Of a stretch of 64,000 bases of DNA, positions 1 to 8,567 are shown in pieces (the stretch's first letter is position 1; each line of letters opens with the position of its first letter). Origin of the DNA: REEB95 sp035934235 (GTDB lineage: Bacteria; Pseudomonadota; Alphaproteobacteria; ATCC43930; CGMCC-115725); NCBI GenBank assembly GCA_035934235.1, contig DASYYB010000039.1:74768-138767 (forward strand). Direction: 5' to 3'. Position numbers and translations under genes: made by a program. Below the pieces are notes generated by a model that was given only the letters and a program-made list of their open reading frames with translations, searched no databases and was not told the origin of the DNA.

Positions 1-15
1 CCGGAACGCCCGGCG

Positions 16-1308
16 TCAGTATTGCAGCCGCACCTTGGCGCCGATCAGCGCCCGATTGTAGGAGACGCCGGAGACGTTCGACGTGCGTGACTGGTACGAC
101 AAGTCGAGGCCGGCGCGCCACATGCGGTTGAGCAGGTAAGTCAGGCCGAGATCGCCTTCGGCGATATTGTCGGTGCGCGTCGTGCCCCGGAAGTCTTCCG
201 ACGTCAGGCTGGCGCCGCCGGAGAGCAGGACATTGCGCAGGACCTCCTGCTCGACCGATATGCCGGCCTGGGTCTCGAGAAACGAGGTGACGGTCGCAGA
301 GGCCGTCGTGCCGAAGAAGTCGACCTCCTGGACGGTGCGCGAGACTTTGGCGCGGACGGAGGTCGCCTGGGTGACGTTCCACAATAGGTTGCCGCCGAAG
401 CCCGGGCTATGGATCGAACTGATCCGCGGATCGTCGTAGTTCTGCTGGATGTAGCCGACGAACGCTTCGCCGGTGATCAGGGGCGTGATCTGGAACGCCG
501 TACCGACGTCGGTTTCGAAGCCATGCGACGAGCGCTTGATCCCGAAGCTGTCGAAGGTCGATTGATAAATCCGGCTATTGGCCTGACCGGCGACGAAGGC
601 GTGGTACCCCGGGATGATCTCGTAGCTGACGCGCGGGCCGCCGTGGATCTCGATGCGATTGCGGTCGGTTTCGTGCAGCTCCGCGCCCGCGCTGGTGAGT
701 GTATTGTCGTAGGTGAAGTAATCGACGCCGGCGTTCGCGTGCAGACCGAGGACGCCGCGCTCACGGTCGAATTTGAGCAAGCCGCTGGTTTCCTGATATT
801 CGGTCGGATGCAGCTGAGTCGGAACCGAGCTCGGCGACGTGCGATCCTCGTGGGCGTTCTGGAAGCCCACTGCACCGCTCAGAGATTCGCCGTGCAGAAT
901 GTCGAGCCGGCCGTTGGTGACCAAGCTGTAATTGGTCTGGTTCTCACCGACTTGGCTGGCATAGCGACGGACCTCGCCGTTGGCGAGGAAATTGAGTGCG
1001 CTGCTGCCCCAGTTGGACAACAGCGAAGCCGCCGGCCGCAGCGACGTGTAGAAGTCGCTTTTCTCGTGCGATTGGCTGGCGAAGACGTTGGAGTTCCAGA
1101 ACCCCTCCGCCTCGGCGCTGGGATAGAAGAAGAAATCGCCCAGGCGCGCGCCGACCGGGTCATAGTCGGGTCGGGGATGCTGTAGGACGCTTTGACGTTC
1201 CGGCACCGTGGCTTCCGGCGCTTCGAGGCCAATGATCTGCGCGATAGCGGCGTGACTCGAGGCCGCGAGCGCGACACTCGCCACGAGGCCGATCCCCCAC
1301 TTGTGCAT
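16..1308 (-). CDS. Outer-membrane beta-barrel protein (BBP2-like), 430 aa
   Basis: Secreted outer-membrane barrel of unknown cargo. I place the start at the internal ATG at 1306-1308 because it opens a clean signal peptide (MHKWGIGLVASVALAASSHA, cleavage near residue 23) and has AGGGA about 9 bases upstream; the longer open frame adds a non-secretory leader. After a short periplasmic linker come alternating aromatic/polar strands typical of the BBP2 type (RLGDFFFYPSAEAEGFWNSN, later repeated strand pairs) and the chain ends in an aromatic residue (KVRLQY), the usual signal for barrel assembly. Proteins of this family often accompany exopolysaccharide or surface-protein loci, which fits the two surface genes upstream and the EPS cluster 25 kb away. 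A porin-like or polysaccharide-channel role is possible but not shown. Stop codon lies just inside the window edge. Confidence 0.75.
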   Translation of the reverse strand: MHKWGIGLVASVALAASSHAAIAQIIGLEAPEATVPERQSVLQHPRPDYDPVGARLGDFFFYPSAEAEGFWNSNVFASQSHEKSDFYTSLRPAASLLSNWGSSALNFLANGEVRRYASQVGENQTNYSLVTNGRLDILHGESLSGAVGFQNAHEDRTSPSSVPTQLHPTEYQETSGLLKFDRERGVLGLHANAGVDYFTYDNTLTSAGAELHETDRNRIEIHGGPRVSYEIIPGYHAFVAGQANSRIYQSTFDSFGIKRSSHGFETDVGTAFQITPLITGEAFVGYIQQNYDDPRISSIHSPGFGGNLLWNVTQATSVRAKVSRTVQEVDFFGTTASATVTSFLETQAGISVEQEVLRNVLLSGGASLTSEDFRGTTRTDNIAEGDLGLTYLLNRMWRAGLDLSYQSRTSNVSGVSYNRALIGAKVRLQY

Positions 1309-1498
1309 GCGCCGAATCCCTTTGCTTTTGTGAACGTTCAAGGCCAAAGCGGAGGCGAATTGTAATAAAGCGGGCAGGGTCTTGGATAGAGCCGGATAGG
1401 CGCGCAAAGGGCCAATAACCGGCCGCTGTTGCAAATTTGCCGCGGAATTGGCCACAAATTTGCCCTGATGCGGCCGGGCGCGCCGGCGTTACGGCGCG

Positions 1499-3730
1499 TC
1501 AGTGATGCGCGACGTGGCCCGCGTTTTGGATCGCGTTCTGGACGTAGACGTGCACGGCCTGGCCGCCGGTCGTGGTCGCGGCGTATTCGGTGAAGCCGAC
1601 CATCTGAGTCGCGTTGCCGCCGCCCTGTCCGACTTGCGTCACGGGCTGGCTGATCTGTGTCCAGGTCGAACCGGTGCCGTTAAGGTTCACCGTGTCGGCG
1701 GCGTTGCCGAGGATCCACAGCGCGGCCGCGCCGCCAGCGTTCTGGATCGCCGCCGGCTCGTGTTGCGCCAAGTTGAACACGTCGTTGGCGGTCAGCGTGA
1801 TGCTGTTGGCGGTGCTCGAGTGTGCGCCGTCGGTCAGGTCGAAGACTTCGACGTTTTTGACGTTGCCGGTGGTCGGGTCGCTGCTCAGCGAGGTGAAGTC
1901 GAGGTTCTGCGCCGTCGAACTTTCGATTTCGAGCACGTTGAGGCCGCCGTTGGCCGCGGTCGAGCCCGGCGCGCCGTCGATATGCGTGTTGCCGTCGATC
2001 GTCGCCGTACTGCTCCATTCGATCACGCTGGTTGCGCCCGCGGTCGTCGAGCCGTTGAGCGCCGCGGCGTCGGACGCGTTGGCGTAATTGACGGTATCCG
2101 CCCGGCCGGCGCCGTTCGCCGACGTGCTGCTGCCGTCGAACAGGTAACCGAAGGTGCCGCTGATCCCGCTCAAGGCGGTATCGTTGAAGGACGTCAGCGT
2201 CGTCAAATTCGTGCCGCTGTCCTGTGATGCGCCGGCGGCGCTGGCGCTGCCGGTGTCGCCATTGTCGCCGAGCGTATCGAGCGCCGGATTGATCACCGCG
2301 GCATAGGCGTGTTGGCTCGGTCCGATCGTCGCGCCGATGTTGAAGCTCTCGCCTTCGATCGCGACGCTCGAAACCGCGGCGCCCGGACCCGACAGGTATT
2401 CGAGCGTCACCAACGCCGGATCGTTCGGCTGCACGACGGTGCCCGATTCGGGAGTCACGACGACGTGACCGGTATTGTCGACGGTGACCAGCTGCTGAAA
2501 CGAATGCGCCGGATCGACGGCGTCGGTGTAGGTCAGCAGCATGCTGGTAGTCGAAGTCGGCGCCACACTGACGCCGATCGTTGCCGCCGTCGACGCGACG
2601 TTGGCGGCGAAGAAATCGAACTGGATCTGCTTGATGTCGGCGGGCGTCGTGCCGGCGCTTTCGAAGCCGTTGCTGGTGGCGACGTCGAACACGTCCTGGA
2701 AGCCGGCCTGATAGGTATGGAAAGGCTGGTTGACCGCCTGCGACATCAGATCGGTGCCGAGTTGCGACAGTGTGTGCTCGCTCGCCGCCGACAGCTGGTA
2801 ATCGTAATTGCCGGCCGCATCCATGGTGAAGGTGCCGAACTGGCCGTTGAGTGTCCCGCCCGGACTGGCGTGGGTCCCGAACGCAGGCGGCGGCGAACCC
2901 GGCGTCCAGAAATCCGTGATGAACGCCGCGGGCGACGACGACACGACCTCGGTGATGTAGTTGCCGGTTTGGTCGACCGTGTAGCTCGTGCCGCCGACGT
3001 TGTGCGGTGCCGGCGTGCTGCTGCCGAGGAAATATTGGTGCGTGTCGAGGTCGGGCACCGTGAGGAAAGTGCCCGGCGGCGGCGGAGTCGGCGGTCCGGG
3101 CGGTCCCGGCGGCGTGGTGTTGCCGCCGCCGACGCCCTTCACGAACTCGTTGGTTATGCCGAAACCCGTGGGCGCCAGCGGCCCTTCGGGGATGAGACCC
3201 GGGCCGATGCCGCCGACGTCGAACGGCGGAACACCAAAGCCGGTGTTCTCGACGGGGCCAGCGGTGGGGTTGATTTGGGGCAGGCCGCACGGGCCGGCCA
3301 ACGACAGATGGAACGCTTGTAGCAACTCGCTTCCGGTGATCACGGTGCCGTCGGGCAGCTCGAGCGGCACCGGCTGCGGGCCGTAATAGCCGATGATGTC
3401 GTGCAGCGTGACCTGGGCGCCGTCGGGGAAGGTGAGGGTGACGTCCTGACCTTGTTCCGTCGCCTTGAGGTCGAGCGGATTGAAGTCGAACGCCAGCGGC
3501 TGGTTGGGGACGATCGGCACGACGATATGTTCGCCGGCCGCCGGCTCGTGGACGGCGATCGGCGGGCCGACTGGCGGCCCGGCATGTGGCACAGAAGAGG
3601 GCGGCGGACAGGCCGTGGGCGGCGGTCCAGCCTGCGGGTTGACCTGCTGGAGCTGCTCGACGCCGCCGGTGTGCTGAATCAGGGGCGACGCGGTATGTGC
3701 CGCGCGGATCAAATGGCTCATTTCAGCCAC
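1499..3730 (-). CDS. Large Gly/Ser/Asn-rich surface protein with VCBS-type repeat, 743 aa
   Basis: Probable extracellular adhesin-like or matrix protein. Start is GTG at 3728-3730 with GGAG seven bases upstream; an in-frame ATG follows three codons later. There is no N-terminal signal peptide, as is usual for type I secretion. Residues about 25-65 are Pro-rich; about 75-125 hold an acidic segment with PDGAQVTLHDIIGYYG and PDGTVITGSELL; a Pro tract follows (TPPGPPGPPTPPPPG); around 280-325 a VCBS-like unit ends in GTFTMDAAGNYDYQLS; the C-terminal half is full of Asn/Thr/Asp turns (VEVFDLTDG, SITLTANDVFNL, ADTVNLNGTGSTW) like large alphaproteobacterial calcium-binding proteins, but I see no canonical GGxGxDxUx RTX nonapeptide. 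No C-terminal PEP-CTERM. No transporter genes for it are nearby. Function is inferred from composition only. Confidence 0.7.
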   Translation of the reverse strand: MAEMSHLIRAAHTASPLIQHTGGVEQLQQVNPQAGPPPTACPPPSSVPHAGPPVGPPIAVHEPAAGEHIVVPIVPNQPLAFDFNPLDLKATEQGQDVTLTFPDGAQVTLHDIIGYYGPQPVPLELPDGTVITGSELLQAFHLSLAGPCGLPQINPTAGPVENTGFGVPPFDVGGIGPGLIPEGPLAPTGFGITNEFVKGVGGGNTTPPGPPGPPTPPPPGTFLTVPDLDTHQYFLGSSTPAPHNVGGTSYTVDQTGNYITEVVSSSPAAFITDFWTPGSPPPAFGTHASPGGTLNGQFGTFTMDAAGNYDYQLSAASEHTLSQLGTDLMSQAVNQPFHTYQAGFQDVFDVATSNGFESAGTTPADIKQIQFDFFAANVASTAATIGVSVAPTSTTSMLLTYTDAVDPAHSFQQLVTVDNTGHVVVTPESGTVVQPNDPALVTLEYLSGPGAAVSSVAIEGESFNIGATIGPSQHAYAAVINPALDTLGDNGDTGSASAAGASQDSGTNLTTLTSFNDTALSGISGTFGYLFDGSSTSANGAGRADTVNYANASDAAALNGSTTAGATSVIEWSSTATIDGNTHIDGAPGSTAANGGLNVLEIESSTAQNLDFTSLSSDPTTGNVKNVEVFDLTDGAHSSTANSITLTANDVFNLAQHEPAAIQNAGGAAALWILGNAADTVNLNGTGSTWTQISQPVTQVGQGGGNATQMVGFTEYAATTTGGQAVHVYVQNAIQNAGHVAHH

Positions 3731-3753
3731 GGCAGGTCTCCAGCAAGATCATC

Positions 3754-3761
3754 ATGGTTAA
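3754..3761 (-). promoter_or_regulatory. TTAACCAT octamer upstream of the surface-protein gene
   Basis: The minus strand reads TTAACCAT here, 24 bases upstream of the GTG start at 3730. The same octamer occurs twice upstream of the neighbouring PEP-CTERM gene. In alphaproteobacteria TTAACCAT resembles the described half-site of the cell-cycle regulator CtrA; assignment to CtrA is inference. Confidence 0.3.
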
Positions 3762-3842
3762 AATCCCAGTAAAAGCTCGCATGTCGGTCTCGATCACTCA
3801 AAGAGATTTGGCGGCAAAGCGATACAGCCCGGTGTGATTCTT

Positions 3843-4619
3843 CTACTCCCACCGGATCCAGCGTCCGCGTGAGCGCGGTGCCAGCCAGCGCCGGCGTGTG
3901 GCGACGAGAGCGATGAGGCCGCTGCCGAAAAGGAACAGCGACGCCGGCTCGTTGACATTGGGGATGCAAGCGCCGGCGGCATTGGTCACGCACACCGCCG
4001 TGGCCTGATTGGTCAGCGCGAACTCGGCGGTGAAACCGGCGGGCAGGCCGCCGTCGAAGACGACGTCGCCTTGGTTATTGGAGGTGGAATTGCCCACACC
4101 GATGCTGGTGAAGTAGACGATGTTGCTGGTGGTGAGAATCTTTCCCTCGTTGCCCGTGATCGTGTAGGTCACGAGGTTATGCGGAGCCGTGGTCGTCGTG
4201 CCGATATTGGCGCCGCCCGCGCCGCAATTGCCCGGCGCCAGATTGGTGAAGCACAGCGTCTCGCTGGGCACGATGTTGAAGATCGGCTTGCCGGTGCTGC
4301 CGATCAGCATCAGGTCCTGGATCGCCACGCCCGTATTGTTGACGACGCCGATCAAAACGCCGTTGTTGTTGAAGCCGTTGTTGGTCAGGGTCGAGCCGTT
4401 GCTCGGAAAGCTGACCGCGACGTTGAAGTTGCCGCCGGTCTGCGTGACTGTCAGGACCTCGCTGCAATCGGTGATCGTGCTGCTGGCGCCGCTGCCGCCG
4501 GTGATCGCGGAGCAGGTGCTCGCCGCGGCCGGCTGCGCGCTCAGGATGCCAAGCGCGGGGAGTACCAGCAGGGCACAAGCGGCGAGCGCCAGCGCCAGGC
4601 GGCGAGAAAAAACGAGCAT
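3843..4619 (-). CDS. PEP-CTERM sorting-domain protein, 258 aa (exosortase substrate)
   Basis: Exported protein predicted to be processed by the exosortase A encoded at 33.4 kb. Start chosen at the ATG 4617-4619 because AGGAGG stands five bases before it; the longer frame lacks this. Residues 1-33 are a signal peptide (Arg-Arg, then a Leu/Ala core, AQPAAAS). The mature part is Asn/Gly/Thr-rich with four cysteines or more and no recognised catalytic domain. The C-terminus has the tripartite PEP-CTERM layout: motif NEPASL at 223-228, hydrophobic helix about 229-241, and RRR at 242-244. Two oddities: the motif reads NEP rather than PEP, and a 14-residue Trp/Arg-rich tail follows the usual basic cluster (tail ends RWIRWE). 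It is the only such substrate I see in this window. Role is likely surface or matrix protein linked to the EPS. Confidence 0.85.
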   Translation of the reverse strand: MLVFSRRLALALAACALLVLPALGILSAQPAAASTCSAITGGSGASSTITDCSEVLTVTQTGGNFNVAVSFPSNGSTLTNNGFNNNGVLIGVVNNTGVAIQDLMLIGSTGKPIFNIVPSETLCFTNLAPGNCGAGGANIGTTTTAPHNLVTYTITGNEGKILTTSNIVYFTSIGVGNSTSNNQGDVVFDGGLPAGFTAEFALTNQATAVCVTNAAGACIPNVNEPASLFLFGSGLIALVATRRRWLAPRSRGRWIRWE

Positions 4620-4653
4620 AAATGCCTCCTTCGAACCGAAGAGCATTCTGCTC

Positions 4654-4686
4654 GATTAACCATATTCGATTTCAGATTAACCATAT
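4654..4686 (-). promoter_or_regulatory. Two direct repeats GATTAACCATAT, 21-bp period
   Basis: The 12-mer GATTAACCATAT occurs at 4654-4665 and again at 4675-4686, exactly two helical turns apart, 35-67 bases upstream of the PEP-CTERM gene start. Each contains TTAACCAT. A related TTGGTTAAT lies in the other orientation near 4763. The layout is that of a dimer-binding operator; I searched for and did not find a GG-N10-GC sigma-54 promoter here. Confidence 0.45.
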
Positions 4687-4783
4687 ATCGCTGCCGCGCT
4701 TGAAATGCAAGTAGAGAAATAGAACTCGCCAAGAGCTCGCTTAATAATCGTTAAAAGTAATCTTGGTTAATATTTGTAAATGC

Positions 4784-5188
4784 TCAGCGCTGGGCGATGT
4801 CGATGAGATAGGCGGCGAAATCGGCGGGCTTCAGCTTGAGTGCGACGCGCTCGGATTCGCCGGCCAGTGCGCGCGCCACCAGGATATGATTCTCGACATG
4901 GGCGGGATCGACCTTGAACAGGCCGGCGGTGTCGCGGATGTGCGGGTAGTAGCGCGGATCGATAGGCTTTTCTCGGCGCGCGATACGCTCGATGAGTTGG
5001 GCCTCGTCGCCGCCGTCGAACGCAACCGATTTCACCAACTGCCAATCGTCTTCGCCGGCCCAGCCGCGCGCGACCAGCGCCTTCGGGTCCTCATCGGTAC
5101 AGCCGAATTTGTAGACGTGCTTGCTGAGGCCGACGTCCGACGCCCATTTGCCGAGCTTGACGCTGCGTGCCACGTAAATCGTGGCCAT
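4784..5188 (-). CDS. Small conserved-looking protein of unknown function, 134 aa
   Basis: Start at ATG 5186-5188, preceded by GGGAG at a spacing of about seven; the longer frame upstream is Arg-rich and non-coding in look. The protein is soluble, with no signal peptide or membrane segment. Its first third, MATIYVARSVKLGKW then HVYKFGCTDEDPKALV, faintly recalls the strand-helix start of the GIY-YIG/T5orf172 fold (tyrosine, then K-x-G-x-T), but the catalytic residues of that nuclease group are not clearly present. The C-terminal half is charged and helical. It is divergent from the binding-protein gene at 5294 and has no informative operon partner. I do not assign a function. Confidence 0.65.
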   Translation of the reverse strand: MATIYVARSVKLGKWASDVGLSKHVYKFGCTDEDPKALVARGWAGEDDWQLVKSVAFDGGDEAQLIERIARREKPIDPRYYPHIRDTAGLFKVDPAHVENHILVARALAGESERVALKLKPADFAAYLIDIAQR

Positions 5189-5293
5189 CGGGATTCTCCC
5201 GCTTTGGTGCTGCCCGCGAGCTAACGCTGCCGCTCGCGGCGGGTCAATCGAATCTGCTTGCCGCCGCGCCGCCGCTTCCGTAACCCATCGCGG

Positions 5294-6874
5294 ATGATGC
5301 GGCGGTTCACCGCCTTTTTCCTCGCGGCGCTGCTGGCGGCATTCGCGCCGCCGGTTGCAGCGGCAACGTTCCGCTGGGCGCACGATTCCGATATTGCGTC
5401 GCTCGATCCCTATTCGCGGAACGAGACGCTCCAGCTTTCATTGCTTGGCAACGTCTATGAGCCGCTGGTCCGCCGCGGCCGCGCGCTTCAGCTCGAGCCA
5501 GCGCTGGCGACCGGTTGGCGGCAGGTGGCGCCACTGGTCTGGCGCTTCGAGCTACGCCCGGGCGTGCGGTTCCAGGACGGAACGCCCTTCGGCGCCGACG
5601 ACGTGGTGTTTTCCTACCGGCGCGCTGTCGGTGCCGGATCGAAGATCGCCTTGGCGCTGGCGGCAGTGCGCGATGTCCGGGTGGTCAACGCGCAGACGGT
5701 CGATATCACCACCACGCTGCCCGATCCGACGCTGCCCGAAGAGATCGTGCCGTGGAATATCATGAGCGCCGCCTGGTGCCGGACACATGGCGCCGAACAA
5801 GTCGCTGATGCCGCAGCTGCCGACAGCTATGCCGCCGATCATGCCGATGGCACCGGGCCCTTTTCCGTCGAATCGCGGGTGCCTGGCGAACAGACCGTGT
5901 TGGTCGCCAATCCGAACTGGTGGGGTAAATCGGCCGGCAATGTCGATCGCGCCGTCTTTCGGCCGATTGCCGACAGCGCCGCGCGGCTCGCCGCGCTGAC
6001 GACGGGCACGGTCGACATGATCGCCAGCGTCCCGCCCGAGGATCTGGGGACGCTGGCACAGACGCCCGGTGTACGCATCGTCCACACCGCCAGTACGCGC
6101 ACGATCGTCCTGGGCTTCCGCCACAGCCGCACTGTGAAAGGCCAGGGCCGGTCGCCGCAAACCAATCCATTCGCCGATCGCCGGGTGCGCGCCGCTTTTG
6201 CCGAGGCGATCGACGAGAACGCGATCGTGGCGACGGTGATGCGCGGCCTGGCGACGCCGGCCGGACTCATCGTCGGCCCGGGCGTGCGCGGTTTCGATCC
6301 GGCGCTCAACCAGCGACCGAACTACGATCCGGCGGCGGCGCGCCGGCTTCTGGCGGCCGCCGGCTATCCGGACGGTTTCGCGCTGACCATGGATTGTCCG
6401 AACGATCGTTATCTCAACGACGCGGCGATCTGCGTTGCCGTCGCCGCCGATCTCGTCAAGATCGGCGTGCGCGCGACACTGTTGGCGCAGCCGCGCAGCC
6501 AGTATTTCACCAAACTGCTCGATCCGCCGCGTGGCGCCGATTTCTATCTGATGGGCTGGCGACCGGCGAACGACGACGCGCTGGACGCGCTGATCAACCT
6601 GGCTGCAACGCGCAGCGATCGCCTGCATGCCGGTGCTTTCAACGTCGGCGGCTATTCGAATCCGGCGCTCGACGCCTTGATCGCCCGCGCCCGACACGAA
6701 AACCTCGGCAAAGGCCGCGCTACGCTGCTGCGCGCTGCGCTCGCCTTAGTCAAAGACGATGTCGCCTACATTCCGCTGCACCAGCCCGACGTGGTGTGGG
6801 CGGTGCGCAGCAATGTCGCGGTTGTCCAGCGCGGCGATGACACGTTCGCGCTGCGCGACGTCCGGATGAAATGA
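5294..6874 (+). CDS. ABC transporter substrate-binding protein, family 5 (peptide/nickel type), 526 aa
   Basis: Periplasmic binding protein of the oligopeptide/dipeptide/nickel class. I start at the ATG-ATG pair (5294) because it directly opens the signal peptide MMRRFTAFFLAALLAAFAPP (cleavage near AAA-TF); no Shine-Dalgarno is evident, and the upstream TTG alternative adds a basic leader. Typical family features follow: DIASLDPY near the mature N-terminus, YEPLVRRG, RPGVRFQDGTPFGADDVVFS, and in the second lobe INLAATRSDR and YSNPALDALI. No permease or ATPase gene lies beside it, so it is an orphan that must serve a transporter encoded elsewhere. It is convergent with aceB, 19 bases apart. 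Ligand cannot be read from the sequence. Confidence 0.85.
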   Translation: MMRRFTAFFLAALLAAFAPPVAAATFRWAHDSDIASLDPYSRNETLQLSLLGNVYEPLVRRGRALQLEPALATGWRQVAPLVWRFELRPGVRFQDGTPFGADDVVFSYRRAVGAGSKIALALAAVRDVRVVNAQTVDITTTLPDPTLPEEIVPWNIMSAAWCRTHGAEQVADAAAADSYAADHADGTGPFSVESRVPGEQTVLVANPNWWGKSAGNVDRAVFRPIADSAARLAALTTGTVDMIASVPPEDLGTLAQTPGVRIVHTASTRTIVLGFRHSRTVKGQGRSPQTNPFADRRVRAAFAEAIDENAIVATVMRGLATPAGLIVGPGVRGFDPALNQRPNYDPAAARRLLAAAGYPDGFALTMDCPNDRYLNDAAICVAVAADLVKIGVRATLLAQPRSQYFTKLLDPPRGADFYLMGWRPANDDALDALINLAATRSDRLHAGAFNVGGYSNPALDALIARARHENLGKGRATLLRAALALVKDDVAYIPLHQPDVVWAVRSNVAVVQRGDDTFALRDVRMK

Positions 6875-6893
6875 CGGATGCCGCCGGACGGCG

Positions 6894-8519
6894 TCAGGCG
6901 CCGTCGCGGAGGAGCTGCTCATAGGCCGGAACGGTGAGCCATTCCGGGAATCGCGGCGCTTCGATCAGCGCCGCAAAGATCCGCGCGGCGTCCCGATAGC
7001 GGCCGCTTTCGTAGGCCGCATCGCCGACCGTCGCTTTGAGCTTGGTCAGTTCCTCATCGAGCAGGCGGCGGCATAGTGCGGTATCGACCACGCGCCCGTC
7101 CGCCAGCTTGGCCTTGTGCCGGATCCACTGCCAGACCTGTGCGCGGCTGATCTCGGCGGTGGCCGCGTCCTCCATCAGGTGATAAAGCGGCACGCAACCG
7201 CTGCCGCGCAGCCATGCCTCGAGATAGCCGATGCCGACGTTGAGGTCTTGGCGCAGGCCGGCCTCGGTGACGGTGCCGTGCGGCACGGCGAGCAGGTCCG
7301 CCGCCGTCACGTGCACATCTTGGCGCTTGCGCGCGATCTGGTTCGCTTGCGGCATCTGCTGGTCGAAGATCGCCTTGGCGATACCGACCAGGCCGGGGTG
7401 CGCCACCCAGGTGCCGTCATGGCCGTCGGTGGCCTCGCGCAGCTTGTCGGTGCGCACCTTGTCCATCGCAGCCGCGTTGGCTGTCGCGTCGTTGCGAATC
7501 GGAATCTGCGCCGCCATGCCGCCCATCGCGTGGACGTTGCGGCGATGGCACGTCTGGATCAGCAGCTGGCTGTAGGAGCGCAGGAAATGAGTCGTCATCG
7601 TCACCTGCGTGCGGTCCGGCATGACAGCTTGCGGGTCTTCCGCGAATTTCTTGATGAAGCTGTAGATATAGTCCCAGCGGCCGCAATTGAGGCCGGCGGA
7701 ATGATCGCGCAGTTCGTAGAGAATTTCGTCCATCTCGAACGCCGCCATGATCGTCTCGATCAGGACGGTTGCCTTGATCGCGCCGCGCGGAACGCCCGTC
7801 GCCTCCTGGCTGTAGACGAAGACGTCGTTCCACAACTTGGCTTCGAGCCGGCTTTCGATTTTGGGCAGGTAGAAATAAGGGCCGCTGCCGCGTGCGAGCA
7901 GCTCCTTGGCGTTGTGAAAGAAGTAGAGGCCGAAATCGAAAAACGCGCCGGCAACCGGCGCGCCGTCGAGCAGGACGTGCGCTTCGGGCAGATGCCAGCC
8001 GCGCGGCCGGACCAGCAGCACCGCCGTCTTCGGATTGAGCGCGTAGTGCCGTTTCGATTGCGGATCGTCATAGGCGATCGTCCGCCGGACGGCGTCGATG
8101 AGATTAATCTGGCCCTCGACGAGATTGTCCCAGCTTGGCGTAGTGGCGTCCTCGAAATCCGCCATGAACACGTTGGCGCCGGAGTTGAGCGCGTTGATCA
8201 CCATCTTGCGGTCGGTCGGACCGGTGATCTCGACGCGCCGATCGAGCAAATCCGCCGGAAGCGGCGCGACCGTCCAATCCGCGTCACGGATGGCACGGGT
8301 CTCGGCGGGGAAATCGGGGCGCCAGCCGGCGTCGAGCTTGACCTGGGTTGCCGCGCGCAGCGCCAGCAACCGCCGACGCTCGGCGCCGAAGCGTCGCTCG
8401 AGCGACGCCACGAACGCGATCGCCTCCTGCGTCAGGATTTTTTCGTAACCAGGTTTGAGCGGCCCGCGGATTTCGACTCCGTGGGCTGGCGTGCCGGCAA
8501 TAACGACTCGGGTGTCCAT
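6894..8519 (-). CDS. aceB: Malate synthase A, 541 aa
   Basis: Condenses glyoxylate with acetyl-CoA to malate, in the glyoxylate pathway. Length and motifs match the A isoform (about 530-550 aa) rather than the 720-aa G form: EITGPTDRKMVINALNSGAN near 110-130, then VFMADFEDATTP, the family signature DHSAGLNCGRWDYIYSF around 265-280, and the C-terminal HLMEDAATAEISR helix region. Start ATG 8517-8519 has GGAG about five bases upstream. No isocitrate lyase gene is adjacent; instead the leader carries a tandem glycine riboswitch (next entries), suggesting that the glyoxylate consumed here derives from glycine or that flux is tied to glycine level. Monocistronic by layout. Confidence 0.95.
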   Translation of the reverse strand: MDTRVVIAGTPAHGVEIRGPLKPGYEKILTQEAIAFVASLERRFGAERRRLLALRAATQVKLDAGWRPDFPAETRAIRDADWTVAPLPADLLDRRVEITGPTDRKMVINALNSGANVFMADFEDATTPSWDNLVEGQINLIDAVRRTIAYDDPQSKRHYALNPKTAVLLVRPRGWHLPEAHVLLDGAPVAGAFFDFGLYFFHNAKELLARGSGPYFYLPKIESRLEAKLWNDVFVYSQEATGVPRGAIKATVLIETIMAAFEMDEILYELRDHSAGLNCGRWDYIYSFIKKFAEDPQAVMPDRTQVTMTTHFLRSYSQLLIQTCHRRNVHAMGGMAAQIPIRNDATANAAAMDKVRTDKLREATDGHDGTWVAHPGLVGIAKAIFDQQMPQANQIARKRQDVHVTAADLLAVPHGTVTEAGLRQDLNVGIGYLEAWLRGSGCVPLYHLMEDAATAEISRAQVWQWIRHKAKLADGRVVDTALCRRLLDEELTKLKATVGDAAYESGRYRDAARIFAALIEAPRFPEWLTVPAYEQLLRDGA

Positions 8520-8533
8520 GGTCGCTCCGCCTG

Positions 8534-8564
8534 AAAAGCCCTCCGTCGGCCGTCATGGCCACGG
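8534..8564 (-). promoter_or_regulatory. Hairpin plus T-run between riboswitch and aceB start
   Basis: On the minus strand CCGT-GGCC-(ATGAC)-GGCC-(G)-ACGG can fold, followed a few bases later by CTTTTC. It sits between the second aptamer and the aceB Shine-Dalgarno and is a candidate expression platform (terminator-like or SD-competing). The T-run is short, so this is tentative. Confidence 0.3.
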
Positions 8565-8567
8565 AAG

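Noticed and set aside
409..1185. Long + strand open frame antisense to the barrel gene
   Set aside because: High GC makes long open antisense frames common; composition is Arg/Asp/Val-rich, no start site, and the minus-strand frame has a signal peptide and barrel features.
4620..4783. Sigma-54 promoter of the PEP-CTERM gene
   Set aside because: PrsR is present, but I found no GG-N10-GC element at correct spacing in either the PEP-CTERM leader or the EPS operon leader; the control may be indirect or the element too degenerate to see by eye.
6888..6906. 7-bp hairpin at the convergent binding protein/aceB junction
   Set aside because: No T-run and overlaps the aceB stop; too short to call a terminator.
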